64,000 nt of DNA from Borrelia maritima (GTDB lineage Bacteria > Spirochaetota > Spirochaetia > Borreliales > Borreliaceae). The notes below the pieces were generated by a model that searched no databases, was not told where the DNA came from, and saw only the letters and a list, made by a program, of their open reading frames with translations. The stretch lies in assembly GCF_008931845.1 (NCBI RefSeq), contig NZ_CP044535.1:434001-498000 (forward strand), in the 5' to 3' direction. Below are positions 15,315 to 24,796 of the stretch, in pieces. Both the position numbers and the translations under genes were made by a program. Position 1 is the first letter of the stretch. Each line of letters opens with the position of its first letter.

Positions 15315-15583
15315 ATTTGCAACTACGCTAATAAGTATATACAAAATATATATTCTTATTGTTCATTTTGTAATAAATATTAAATTATTTTTACTTCTAA
15401 ATTTAACCATAAATAAAAAATATAAACTTTACTCTTCATTTAAAGCTTAAGATTTTTTTAAAAAACTAAACAATTTTAATAAAACAAGATTTAAAATTTA
15501 CGTATTGAGACAAATGCATAAAAATAAAAACTATCATAAAATTAAGAAAAGATATTTTACAATCTTTAAATTATAAAAACGAT
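15315..15583. other. Convergent spacer between parZ and parB
   Basis: AT-rich with no convincing gene. An imperfect hairpin at about 15330-15357 (AATAAGTATATA paired with TATATATTCTTATT) could end parZ transcription. I see no second parS. Confidence 0.4.
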
Positions 15584-16366
15584 TTAGCCAATATGACCAA
15601 AAAAGGAAACAATCCTTCTTAAATCGCCCTCTGTAAAATACTTTATCTCTATTTTTCCTTTATTTTGATTCCCCTTAATATCTATTTTTGTTTGGATTTT
15701 ATCAAATAAAAATTCCTTTATATTGCTTAAAAAGGGATCTTGTTCCGATTCCTCTTTTTTTACTATGGATTTATAAAAATTTCTAACATATTTTTCTGCA
15801 TCTCTTACAGAAATTTTTTTTTTTAGTATCATTAAATAAAGATTATACCTATCTTGTTTATCTTTTAAAGATAAAATAACTTTAGCATGCCCAAAAGAAA
15901 TTTCTTTCCTATGTATTGCATTTAATATTTCTTGTTCAAGATCTAAAATTCTAACTAAATTTGATATATAAGCTCTGCTTTTGCCAATTTTTTCAGATAA
16001 ATCCTTTTGAGTTAAAGAATATTTATTCATTAGATTTTTATAGGCATAGGCTTCCTCAACAGGTGTAAAATCTTCTCGTTGAATATTTTCAACCAAAGGC
16101 ATAAAATCTTTATAAAATTCTTTTATGTTAACCTCGATAACAGGAATATTTGTCATCTGAACAAGTTTAGCAGCCCTAAACCTTCTTTCTCCTACTATTA
16201 TTTTATATCTCTCATTTGTTTTACAAACAATTAAGGGTTGCAAAATTCCATTTTCTTTTATAGAAATACCTAACTCTTCTAATTCAACAAGACTAATAGA
16301 TTTCCTTGGTTGATCATTGTCAATATCTAAAAGCTGAATATCTATCATTTTAAAAACTCCATCCAT
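15584..16366 (-). CDS. parB: Chromosome partition protein ParB
   Basis: parS-binding CTPase clamp of the ParB/Spo0J family. The N-domain has the IVGERRFRAAKL box that binds CTP and ENIQREDFTPVEEA; the central helix-turn-helix is LTQKDLSEKIGKSRAYISNL (residues about 119-138), and the C-terminal part is a dimerisation region. 260 residues is normal. AGGAGG lies ten bases before the ATG; a second ATG at 16348 is also preceded by GGAG. The single parS lies about 80 bases upstream of the start. It reads in the same direction as gyrBA but beyond their terminator. Confidence 0.94.
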   Translation of the reverse strand: MDGVFKMIDIQLLDIDNDQPRKSISLVELEELGISIKENGILQPLIVCKTNERYKIIVGERRFRAAKLVQMTNIPVIEVNIKEFYKDFMPLVENIQREDFTPVEEAYAYKNLMNKYSLTQKDLSEKIGKSRAYISNLVRILDLEQEILNAIHRKEISFGHAKVILSLKDKQDRYNLYLMILKKKISVRDAEKYVRNFYKSIVKKEESEQDPFLSNIKEFLFDKIQTKIDIKGNQNKGKIEIKYFTEGDLRRIVSFFGHIG

Positions 16367-16431
16367 ATTGTCAAAACCTCCTACAACACAAAATTTTACC
16401 AGGTTATATTATTTAATTACAATTTAAGAAT

Positions 16432-16465
16432 AAAAAAAAAGAATGTTCCACGTGGAACATTCTTT
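16432..16465 (-). terminator. Terminator of gyrBA, built on parS
   Basis: In minus-strand sense the 28-bp palindrome (16465-16438) folds to a 12-14-bp stem and is followed by a run of nine T (16440-16432, partly within the stem). It begins 20 bases after the gyrA stop codon. This is a standard intrinsic terminator layout whose stem is the parS site. Confidence 0.75.
16444..16459. promoter_or_regulatory. parS: parS centromere site
   Basis: TGTTCCACGTGGAACA, a perfect match to the canonical 16-bp bacterial parS palindrome. The symmetry continues outward to 16438-16465 (28 bp). It lies between gyrA and parB and is the only copy I found in the window. Confidence 0.96.
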
Positions 16466-16484
16466 AATAAGAAAAACCAATTCT

Positions 16485-18917
16485 CTATTTAATAAATTTT
16501 GAAACAGAAACCAAGTTATCATTATCAAGAAATAATACTTGAATTCCTCTAGCATCTTTACCTTGTTCAGACACTTTCCCAGCTAATGTTCTTAAAGCTT
16601 TTGAACGTTTACTTACAAGCAAAATTTCATCATCTTCTGAAACTGCTATAGCATCAACAACACTACCCGCTTTTTTATCAGATTTTTTATAACTAGTATA
16701 ACCAGTAGCCCCTCTTTTAAGCTCAGATACTTTAGAAATGCTTAATCTTTTTCCATATCCATTCTCAGAAATAATCAAAAGATAAGGATTTTCTCTAATG
16801 GCCAAAACTTTAACAAAAATATCGCCTTCTTTTAATTTCATTCCACAAACGCCTTGAGTCCCCCTATTAGTAAGCCTAATATCTCTTGAATTAAATATAA
16901 ATGCACTACCCCTTTTAGAAAGACAAATTATTTTTTCATCCTTAAAAACAATCTCTGCACTTGTAACAAAATCTTTATCATTAAGTTTAATAACAATAAC
17001 ACCTCTTGACTTTACTGTTTTAAAATCTGTAGATTCGAATCTAGCTATCTTTCCACTTGCGGTTGTAAGCAATAAATAGGAATTATCAGTAAAATCCTTA
17101 CTATTCTTAATAGTTAATATTTCTTCTTGATCTCCCAAATTAATAAGCTCACTAATATTTTGACCTTTTGAGGCTCTTGAAGAATCTTTTATTTCATAAG
17201 CATTGATTAAATAAAGTTTTCCTTCATTTGAAATCATAAATAAATAATCATGAGTATTGACACATAGAGCAACAACAATCTCATCTCCATCATTAAGATC
17301 AAAAGAATTAAGACCTTTTCCTCCTGTACCTTGTAATTTATACTCATTTTGTGAAAGTCTTTTAAGGAAACCTTTCTTTGTAAGCATAACAACGATATTT
17401 TCTTTTTGCATTAAATCCGACATACTAGTTTTTAAAACCTCCTCATCATAAATTATTTTAGTTCGACGTTCATCGCCAAATTTTAAACCTAAATTTATAG
17501 TTTCTTCTCTTATGATATTAATAATCCTTATTGGATTCAAGAGAATATCTTCATAATCTTTTATTAAACTTAAAAGTACATTAAGCTCTTCTTCAAGCTT
17601 AAAAATCTCAAGAGCTGAAAGCTTTTGCAACTTCATATCAAGAACTGAATTGGCCTGAATCTCTGAAAGGCCAAAATTTACAACAAGCCTCTCCTTTGCA
17701 TCTTTTACTAATTTAGATGATTTAATAATTTTAATAACTTCATCTATATTATTTAAAGCAATATTCAATCCCTCAAGAATATGCGCTTTCTCTTTTGCCT
17801 TTCTCAGGTCAAATTCAATACGTCTTTCGATAATATTCTTTCTATGCTCAATAAATTTAAATAATAACTCTTTCAAATTCAACTGCTTGGGGATACCATC
17901 AACAAGAGCTAGATTATTTATACTAAAATGTTTTTTAAATTCAGTATATTCATAAAGCAAATTCATAATAACATGGGGATCAAATCCTCTCTTAACTTCA
18001 AGAACTATCCTAATCCCTTCTCTATCAGACTCATCTCTTATATCCAAAAGTCCTTCTAGCTTTTCTTCTTTTGCCAAAAGTGCAACTTTCATAAGAAGTG
18101 TAGATTTGTTTACTGTATAAGGTATTTCTGTAACAATGATGGCATTTTTGTCTTCTGTTCTTTCTTCAATATGATATCTCGCCCTAATAACAACGCTTCC
18201 CTTGCCAGTTTTATATGCTTTAATTAAATTATCATTATAAACAATCTCTCCAAAAGTTGGAAAATCGGGGCCTTTGACTATCTTGAGCAAATCAAATATA
18301 GAAACATTCTCATTATCCAACATATAAACAATAGCATCACAAATTTCCCTTAAATTATGAGGGGCCATGTTAGTAGCCATTCCAACAGCAATTCCACTGG
18401 CACCATTTACTAAAAGAAATGGAAATGATGAGGGCATAATCTCGGGCTCACTTAAAGAATCATCATAATTGGATTTAAAATTAACAGTCTCTTTATCTAT
18501 GTCCTTAACAATATATTCAGTTATTCTTTCCATTTTAGCTTCAGTATATCGCATAGCAGCAGGAGGATCTCCATCAATAGATCCAAAATTTCCCTGTCCC
18601 CGTATTACAGGATATCTAAGTGAAAAATCTTGAGCTAACCTTACAAGCGCATCATAAATTGATTGATCCCCATGAGGATGATATTTCCCAAGAACATCTC
18701 CTACTATTCTTCCAGCTTTTTTAAAAGCTTTATCAGAACGAAGTCCCATCTCATACATAGAATAAAGTATTCTCCTGTGAACTGGCTTAAGACCATCTCT
18801 TGCATCCGGAAGAGCTCTGGAAACAATAACCGACATTGCATAATTTAAATAAGAAGTTTTTATTTCATCTTCTATCTTAGTATTTAATATTTGTTCTTCA
18901 TTTTCTCCAACTGCCAT
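16485..18917 (-). CDS. gyrA: DNA gyrase subunit A
   Basis: Breakage-reunion subunit of gyrase, which introduces negative supercoils. The quinolone-resistance region GDVLGKYHPHGDQSIYDALVRLAQ (positions about 79-102) is present, and the catalytic Tyr is in AAMRYTEAKM near residue 119. The C-terminal beta-pinwheel begins near residue 490. Its GyrA box reads QGTGGKG, keeping the Gln and GGKG but with GT in place of the two arginines. 810 residues is normal. GGAG lies six bases before the ATG. It is 11 bases downstream of gyrB, so the two form one operon. Confidence 0.98.
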   Translation of the reverse strand: MAVGENEEQILNTKIEDEIKTSYLNYAMSVIVSRALPDARDGLKPVHRRILYSMYEMGLRSDKAFKKAGRIVGDVLGKYHPHGDQSIYDALVRLAQDFSLRYPVIRGQGNFGSIDGDPPAAMRYTEAKMERITEYIVKDIDKETVNFKSNYDDSLSEPEIMPSSFPFLLVNGASGIAVGMATNMAPHNLREICDAIVYMLDNENVSIFDLLKIVKGPDFPTFGEIVYNDNLIKAYKTGKGSVVIRARYHIEERTEDKNAIIVTEIPYTVNKSTLLMKVALLAKEEKLEGLLDIRDESDREGIRIVLEVKRGFDPHVIMNLLYEYTEFKKHFSINNLALVDGIPKQLNLKELLFKFIEHRKNIIERRIEFDLRKAKEKAHILEGLNIALNNIDEVIKIIKSSKLVKDAKERLVVNFGLSEIQANSVLDMKLQKLSALEIFKLEEELNVLLSLIKDYEDILLNPIRIINIIREETINLGLKFGDERRTKIIYDEEVLKTSMSDLMQKENIVVMLTKKGFLKRLSQNEYKLQGTGGKGLNSFDLNDGDEIVVALCVNTHDYLFMISNEGKLYLINAYEIKDSSRASKGQNISELINLGDQEEILTIKNSKDFTDNSYLLLTTASGKIARFESTDFKTVKSRGVIVIKLNDKDFVTSAEIVFKDEKIICLSKRGSAFIFNSRDIRLTNRGTQGVCGMKLKEGDIFVKVLAIRENPYLLIISENGYGKRLSISKVSELKRGATGYTSYKKSDKKAGSVVDAIAVSEDDEILLVSKRSKALRTLAGKVSEQGKDARGIQVLFLDNDNLVSVSKFIK

Positions 18918-18928
18918 TAACGCTCCAA

Positions 18929-20848
<1,920 letters not shown>

Positions 20849-20956
20849 TTAAAATCTAGACACAAATAAATTTTACATTAAAAAAAAAATAATATCTATT
20901 ACACACAAAATACCAAAATTTTTAAAAACTCAAAAACAATTTAAATAGAATCCTAA

Positions 20957-20983
20957 TTTAACATTATACTATATAATGTTAAA
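20957..20983. promoter_or_regulatory. Symmetrical divergent promoter/operator between gyrB and dnaA
   Basis: Perfect inverted repeat TTTAACATTATA-cta-TATAATGTTAAA. The right arm contains a plus-strand TATAAT (20972-20977) directed at dnaA and the left arm a minus-strand TATAAT (20963-20968) directed at gyrB. A further TATAGT at 20986-20991 may also serve dnaA. The -35 regions are weak on both sides. Confidence 0.6.
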
Positions 20984-21015
20984 AGTATAGTACTAAAACC
21001 CACAAGGACAAAAAA

Positions 21016-22482
21016 ATGGAAAAATTAAAAAATATATGGAGCTTGATTTTAACAGAAATAAAAAAAGAATTATCAGAAGAAGAGTTTTATGTTTGGTTTG
21101 AAAATTTGTGCTTTTTAGAATCAATAGGAGACAATATCAAAATATCCGCTCCAAATTTATTTCACAAAAATCAAATAGAAAAAAGATTTGCAAAAAAAAT
21201 CAAAGAAATACTCACAAAAAACGGCCACAATGATGTAGTCATTGAGTTTACAAATCAAACACCTAAAACTTACTCTGGCAAACAAGAAAGCAATAAAACA
21301 GCTTTTAGTGAAACTTTTTCAAATCTCAACACTTCCAAAAAAAACACACTCTATAAAGAACCGGTTCAAAGCATTAAAGATCGAATAACAATGTATATTA
21401 AAAAAGAAGAGGGGCCTACAAATTTTAAAAATCCCTTTCTTAAAAAAAAATATACATTTGAAAATTTTATCATAGGGCCAAATAATAAGCTTGCATACAA
21501 TGCCAGCTTGTCAATCTCAAAAAATCCTGGTAAAAAATATAATCCATGTTTAATTTACGGTGGAGTTGGGCTTGGTAAAACACATTTGCTTCAAAGCATA
21601 GGAAACAAAACAGAAGAATTGCATCATAACCTAAAGATATTATACGTTACTGCTGAAAATTTTTTAAATGAATTTGTAGAAAGCATAAAGACACACGAAA
21701 CAAAACAATTTAAAAAAAAATATAGATACTTAGACATGCTGCTTATAGACGATATCCACGACTTACAAAAAAAAGAAGGCATACAAGAAGAGCTTTTTCA
21801 CACATTTAATGCCCTTTATGAAGACAATAAACAATTAGTATTCACATGTGACCGATCTCCTTTTGAACTTACAAACTTTACAGATCGACTAAAAAGCAGA
21901 TTCACAAGGGGGCTAAATGTTGATATATCAAAACCCAATTTCGAACTAAGAGTAGCTATTATTGAAAAAAAAGCAGAAGAGGATGGTATAAAAGTGCCTA
22001 AAGATATACTTAATCTAGTTGCTCAAAAAGTTACAACAAATGTAAGAGACCTTGAAGCTGCTGTAACAAAGCTAAAAGCATATATAGATTTAGACAATAT
22101 AGAAATTGACATTGAAACTGCTGAAAAAATAATCAAAGAAATAATAATTTACGAAAAAGAAACAACAAATGAACCAAACAGTAAAATCAATATCGAAAAT
22201 ATAAAAAAAATACTCTTAAGAGAGCTAAAAATTGCACATAAAGACATTGAAGGACATAGTAAAAAACCAGAAATCACAAAAGCTAGACATATTTATGCTT
22301 ACCTTTTGAGGAATTTTACAGAGCTATCGACAGTTGAAATTGGGAAAATTATTGGAGGGAAAACACATTCAACAGTACTTTATTCAATAAATAAAATAGA
22401 TAGAGATAGAAATAATGATAAAGAAATCAACAATTTAATCACAGAACTTATGAACAAAATAAAAAAAAACAAACCTAATTGA
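21016..22482 (+). CDS. dnaA: Chromosomal replication initiator DnaA
   Basis: AAA+ initiator that binds and opens the origin. Domain I spans residues 1-80, a variable linker 80-140, and domain III has Walker A GGVGLGKTHLLQ (near 183) and Walker B LLIDDIHDLQ. LKSRFTRGLNVDI contains the sensor/arginine-finger region. Domain IV ends with the recognition signature, which here reads GGKTHSTV (447-454) where most bacteria have GGRDHTTV; the Asp that contacts the DnaA box is Thr. 488 residues is slightly longer than average. AAGGA precedes the ATG. It is divergent from gyrB and followed by the likely origin. Confidence 0.98.
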   Translation: MEKLKNIWSLILTEIKKELSEEEFYVWFENLCFLESIGDNIKISAPNLFHKNQIEKRFAKKIKEILTKNGHNDVVIEFTNQTPKTYSGKQESNKTAFSETFSNLNTSKKNTLYKEPVQSIKDRITMYIKKEEGPTNFKNPFLKKKYTFENFIIGPNNKLAYNASLSISKNPGKKYNPCLIYGGVGLGKTHLLQSIGNKTEELHHNLKILYVTAENFLNEFVESIKTHETKQFKKKYRYLDMLLIDDIHDLQKKEGIQEELFHTFNALYEDNKQLVFTCDRSPFELTNFTDRLKSRFTRGLNVDISKPNFELRVAIIEKKAEEDGIKVPKDILNLVAQKVTTNVRDLEAAVTKLKAYIDLDNIEIDIETAEKIIKEIIIYEKETTNEPNSKINIENIKKILLRELKIAHKDIEGHSKKPEITKARHIYAYLLRNFTELSTVEIGKIIGGKTHSTVLYSINKIDRDRNNDKEINNLITELMNKIKKNKPN

Positions 22483-22669
22483 AAAATCAAAAATTCTTTT
22501 AAACAATTGAAACAAATAATTTATCAAAAATACAACAAACAATTCAACAAGATATTTCCTTGCTTTACAAAACATTAAGTACAATTAAACAATCAAACAG
22601 ATGCTTACTACTATTACTATTATTAATATACAAAAAAACAAAATGTAATAAAATATATAAGGAGATATT
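22483..22669. other. oriC: Probable chromosomal origin (oriC), dnaA-dnaN spacer
   Basis: AT-rich 187-base spacer. It carries four related motifs: ACAATTGAAACA (22503-22514), ACAATTCAACA (22539-22549), ACAATTAAACA (22581-22591) and ACAATCAAACA (22589-22599). Five bases later come seven consecutive triplets TTA/CTA (22605-22625), which on the other strand are DnaA-trios (3'-RAT-5'). No TTATCCACA box is visible. Plus-strand base bias changes across this spacer. Confidence 0.7.
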
Positions 22670-23833
22670 ATGATAAATAACACATTTTTTATTTGCGAAA
22701 CAAATCAAATCATAAATGAAATAGAAAAAGCAAAAGGAATAATATTGAATAGAAACATGAATGATATTTGGAGCGCAGTGTTGATTGAAGTAAAAAGATC
22801 TGCTCTTATAATTAAATCGACAGATAGAAATATTTTTTTTGAAAGCATAATTCCAATTTTTTCAGAAACAGATTTTAAGGTATTAATTAATGCATCAAAT
22901 TTTTATGATGCACTAAAAGCATTCAGTTTTTACAAAAAAATTAAAATAGCTTTTAATAAGAATAAAAGTAAATTGGAAATCATGGAAGAATTAAAAGACG
23001 AAGACAAAGAGAAAGAGCACGAAGATCATTTAAAAGAACCTACCTTTTCATCCGAAGAAATAGAAAATTACAATTATGATTTGGTTAATGAAGATTATAT
23101 TTTTGAAATCGAAGTAAAACAAAAATCTTTGAAAAAAATAATAAACAGAATAGCTTTTTCAGCACATATTGATGAATCTAAGAATGTATTAAATGGTGTG
23201 TATTTTACAAAGGATGAAAATTCAAAGTTATTACTTGTTTCTACTAATGGGCACAGAATGTCTATTTTTAGAACAGAAGTTACAGTTGAAAAAGATGCGA
23301 ATTTTATAGTTCCTGTAAAAATATTCAATTTCTTGAAACATCTTATGTCAGGAGAAGGCATAGTTAAAATAAAATTTTCTGATAAAAAATTTTATGTTGA
23401 ATTTGATAATTATAAAATAGCTTGCAGCTTGATTAATGGTAATTATCCTGATTACAGGAGTATTATACCTAAAGAACAAAAAAATAAATCTTTGGTTTCT
23501 GTGGGAATTTTAAAAGATAGACTCTCAAGAGTCAATTTATATGTTGATAAGTCAAGAAAGTTGGTTCTGACTTTTTCTGAACTTCAATTAAAGCTTCTTG
23601 GAGAAGATTTAATTACTGGAAGAAAAGGTGAATTTTTTATTAAAAGTCCTAACTATTTGTATGACGGAGAAGATGAAGTTATGGCTATCAATATTTCATA
23701 TTTTGTTGAAGCTATTGGTGTCTTTGAAACTTCAAAGATAGAAATACAATTTAATTCGGGCAATGTATTAAAATTGAGTGAGCCTGAAAATTTTAATTTT
23801 ATGCACTTGATAATGCCCATGTCTTTAGGTTAA
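22670..23833 (+). CDS. dnaN: DNA polymerase III beta sliding clamp
   Basis: Ring-shaped processivity clamp. Three clamp folds fit the 387-residue length. Recognisable segments are IINRIAFSAHIDESKNVLNGVYF (start of domain 2, near residue 156), STNGHRMS, and ACSLINGNYPDYRSIIP with the conserved YPDY; the C-terminus MHLIMPM forms part of the partner-binding pocket. An acidic insert (EELKDEDKEKEHEDHLKEP) lies between domains 1 and 2. AAGGAG lies seven bases before the ATG. Codon choice shifts from A-rich to T/G-rich along the gene. Confidence 0.97.
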   Translation: MINNTFFICETNQIINEIEKAKGIILNRNMNDIWSAVLIEVKRSALIIKSTDRNIFFESIIPIFSETDFKVLINASNFYDALKAFSFYKKIKIAFNKNKSKLEIMEELKDEDKEKEHEDHLKEPTFSSEEIENYNYDLVNEDYIFEIEVKQKSLKKIINRIAFSAHIDESKNVLNGVYFTKDENSKLLLVSTNGHRMSIFRTEVTVEKDANFIVPVKIFNFLKHLMSGEGIVKIKFSDKKFYVEFDNYKIACSLINGNYPDYRSIIPKEQKNKSLVSVGILKDRLSRVNLYVDKSRKLVLTFSELQLKLLGEDLITGRKGEFFIKSPNYLYDGEDEVMAINISYFVEAIGVFETSKIEIQFNSGNVLKLSEPENFNFMHLIMPMSLG

Positions 23834-23923
23834 AGTGAATTATCAATGTGATTTTGAATATTAAAATAAGCTTTCTAAAGGTTATTCAATATTGTTTTTT
23901 GAATTGTGGTATAAAAAATTGTT

Positions 23924-24223
23924 ATGAATAATTCTTCTTTTAAAAAAATGAGCAATGTTCTAAAAAATTATTTAGAATCTAATTTATTTGTTAATAAAAA
24001 AATAAGTTCAAAATTATTGATTGCTGACAACTGGAATAAAATCTTTAAGATTTTATCAGATGATGTAAAATTTTTAGATTTTAAAAATGAGCAGGTTCTT
24101 TTTCTTGAGGTAGGTAATTCAAGTATTTTGTATAGTATATCAATTAATAAATCAAAGATAATAAATTCAATAAAAGAATTAACGGGGATTAAAATAATAG
24201 ATATAAAGATTTTGGTAAGGTAA
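23924..24223 (+). CDS. DUF721/DciA-like protein, candidate helicase loader
   Basis: 99-residue protein with the DUF721 pattern: a helix, then ADNWNKIF...LSDDVKFLDFKNEQVLFLEVGNSSILYSISINKSKIINSIKELTGIKIIDIKIL, matching the family's W-x-x-I-V-G core, beta hairpin with V-x-x-S-S, and C-terminal helix-strand. DciA proteins are the widespread ancestral loaders of the DnaB helicase and often sit beside dnaA, dnaN, recF or gyrB, as here; no recF is present. It begins about 90 bases after dnaN. The call combines a weak sequence match with strong context. Confidence 0.7.
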   Translation: MNNSSFKKMSNVLKNYLESNLFVNKKISSKLLIADNWNKIFKILSDDVKFLDFKNEQVLFLEVGNSSILYSISINKSKIINSIKELTGIKIIDIKILVR

Positions 24224-24229
24224 TTATTA

Positions 24230-24235
24230 TTGACA
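24230..24235 (+). promoter_or_regulatory. -35 element upstream of rpmH
   Basis: Perfect TTGACA 80 bases before the rpmH start. TATACC or TACCAT at 15-17 bases downstream is the likely -10. It would drive rpmH-rnpA-yidC-khpB. Confidence 0.5.
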
Positions 24236-24314
24236 ATCGTATTTATATACTATACCATGGTAGTGTTAAATTTGCAGCTTAGTAGCGGGAAATTGTTTTT
24301 AATGGAGGAGTGTT

Positions 24315-24470
24315 TTGAAAAGGACTTATCAGCCCAGTCGTGTTAAAAGAAATAGAAAATTTGGCTTTAGAGCTAGAATGAAGACTAAAGGTGGAAGACT
24401 TATTCTTTCAAGGCGAAGGGCAAAAGGAAGAATAAAATTAACTGTTTCTGATGAAAAAAAGAAATATTAG
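24315..24470 (+). CDS. rpmH: 50S ribosomal protein L34
   Basis: 51-residue L34 with the family core [20 protein letters not shown] and [17 protein letters not shown]. The start is TTG, with GGAGGAG about six bases upstream. The last 20 bases overlap the start of rnpA in another frame, so translation of the two is probably coupled. The dnaA/dnaN-rpmH-rnpA-yidC-jag order is an ancient bacterial arrangement. Confidence 0.97.
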   Translation: MKRTYQPSRVKRNRKFGFRARMKTKGGRLILSRRRAKGRIKLTVSDEKKKY

Positions 24471-24786
24471 TCTAAAATCAAAAATAGAAATTCAAAAAAT
24501 TTTCAAAGAAGGTAATTTGATTAGATTTACTAATCTTAATCTAAAAGTGTTTTATAAATCAAATCATTTGATTTATTCTAGGCTTCTTGTTACCTTTTCT
24601 AAAGGTTTTAAGGGGGCCGTTAAAAGAAATCACATTAGAAGGCTTTTTAAAGAGGCTTTTAGGAAAAGATTAGAATTGTTAGAAGGTAAGGCAATAGATA
24701 TTATTTTTGTAGTTTCTTATAGTAGATTAAATTTGACATATTTAAATATTGAATCTCTTATTAAAAATTTAGTTTTAATGGTGTAA
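24451..24786 (+). CDS. rnpA: Ribonuclease P protein component
   Basis: Protein subunit of RNase P, which removes tRNA 5' leaders. The 111-residue protein has the N-terminal [14 protein letters not shown], and the basic RNR-like helix appears as [17 protein letters not shown] (residues about 52-68), the RNA-binding signature. Its ATG lies inside the end of rpmH; AAGG-like sequence is weak, which fits translational coupling. Confidence 0.95.
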   Translation: MKKRNISLKSKIEIQKIFKEGNLIRFTNLNLKVFYKSNHLIYSRLLVTFSKGFKGAVKRNHIRRLFKEAFRKRLELLEGKAIDIIFVVSYSRLNLTYLNIESLIKNLVLMV

Positions 24787-24796
24787 AGGGGTGTAA

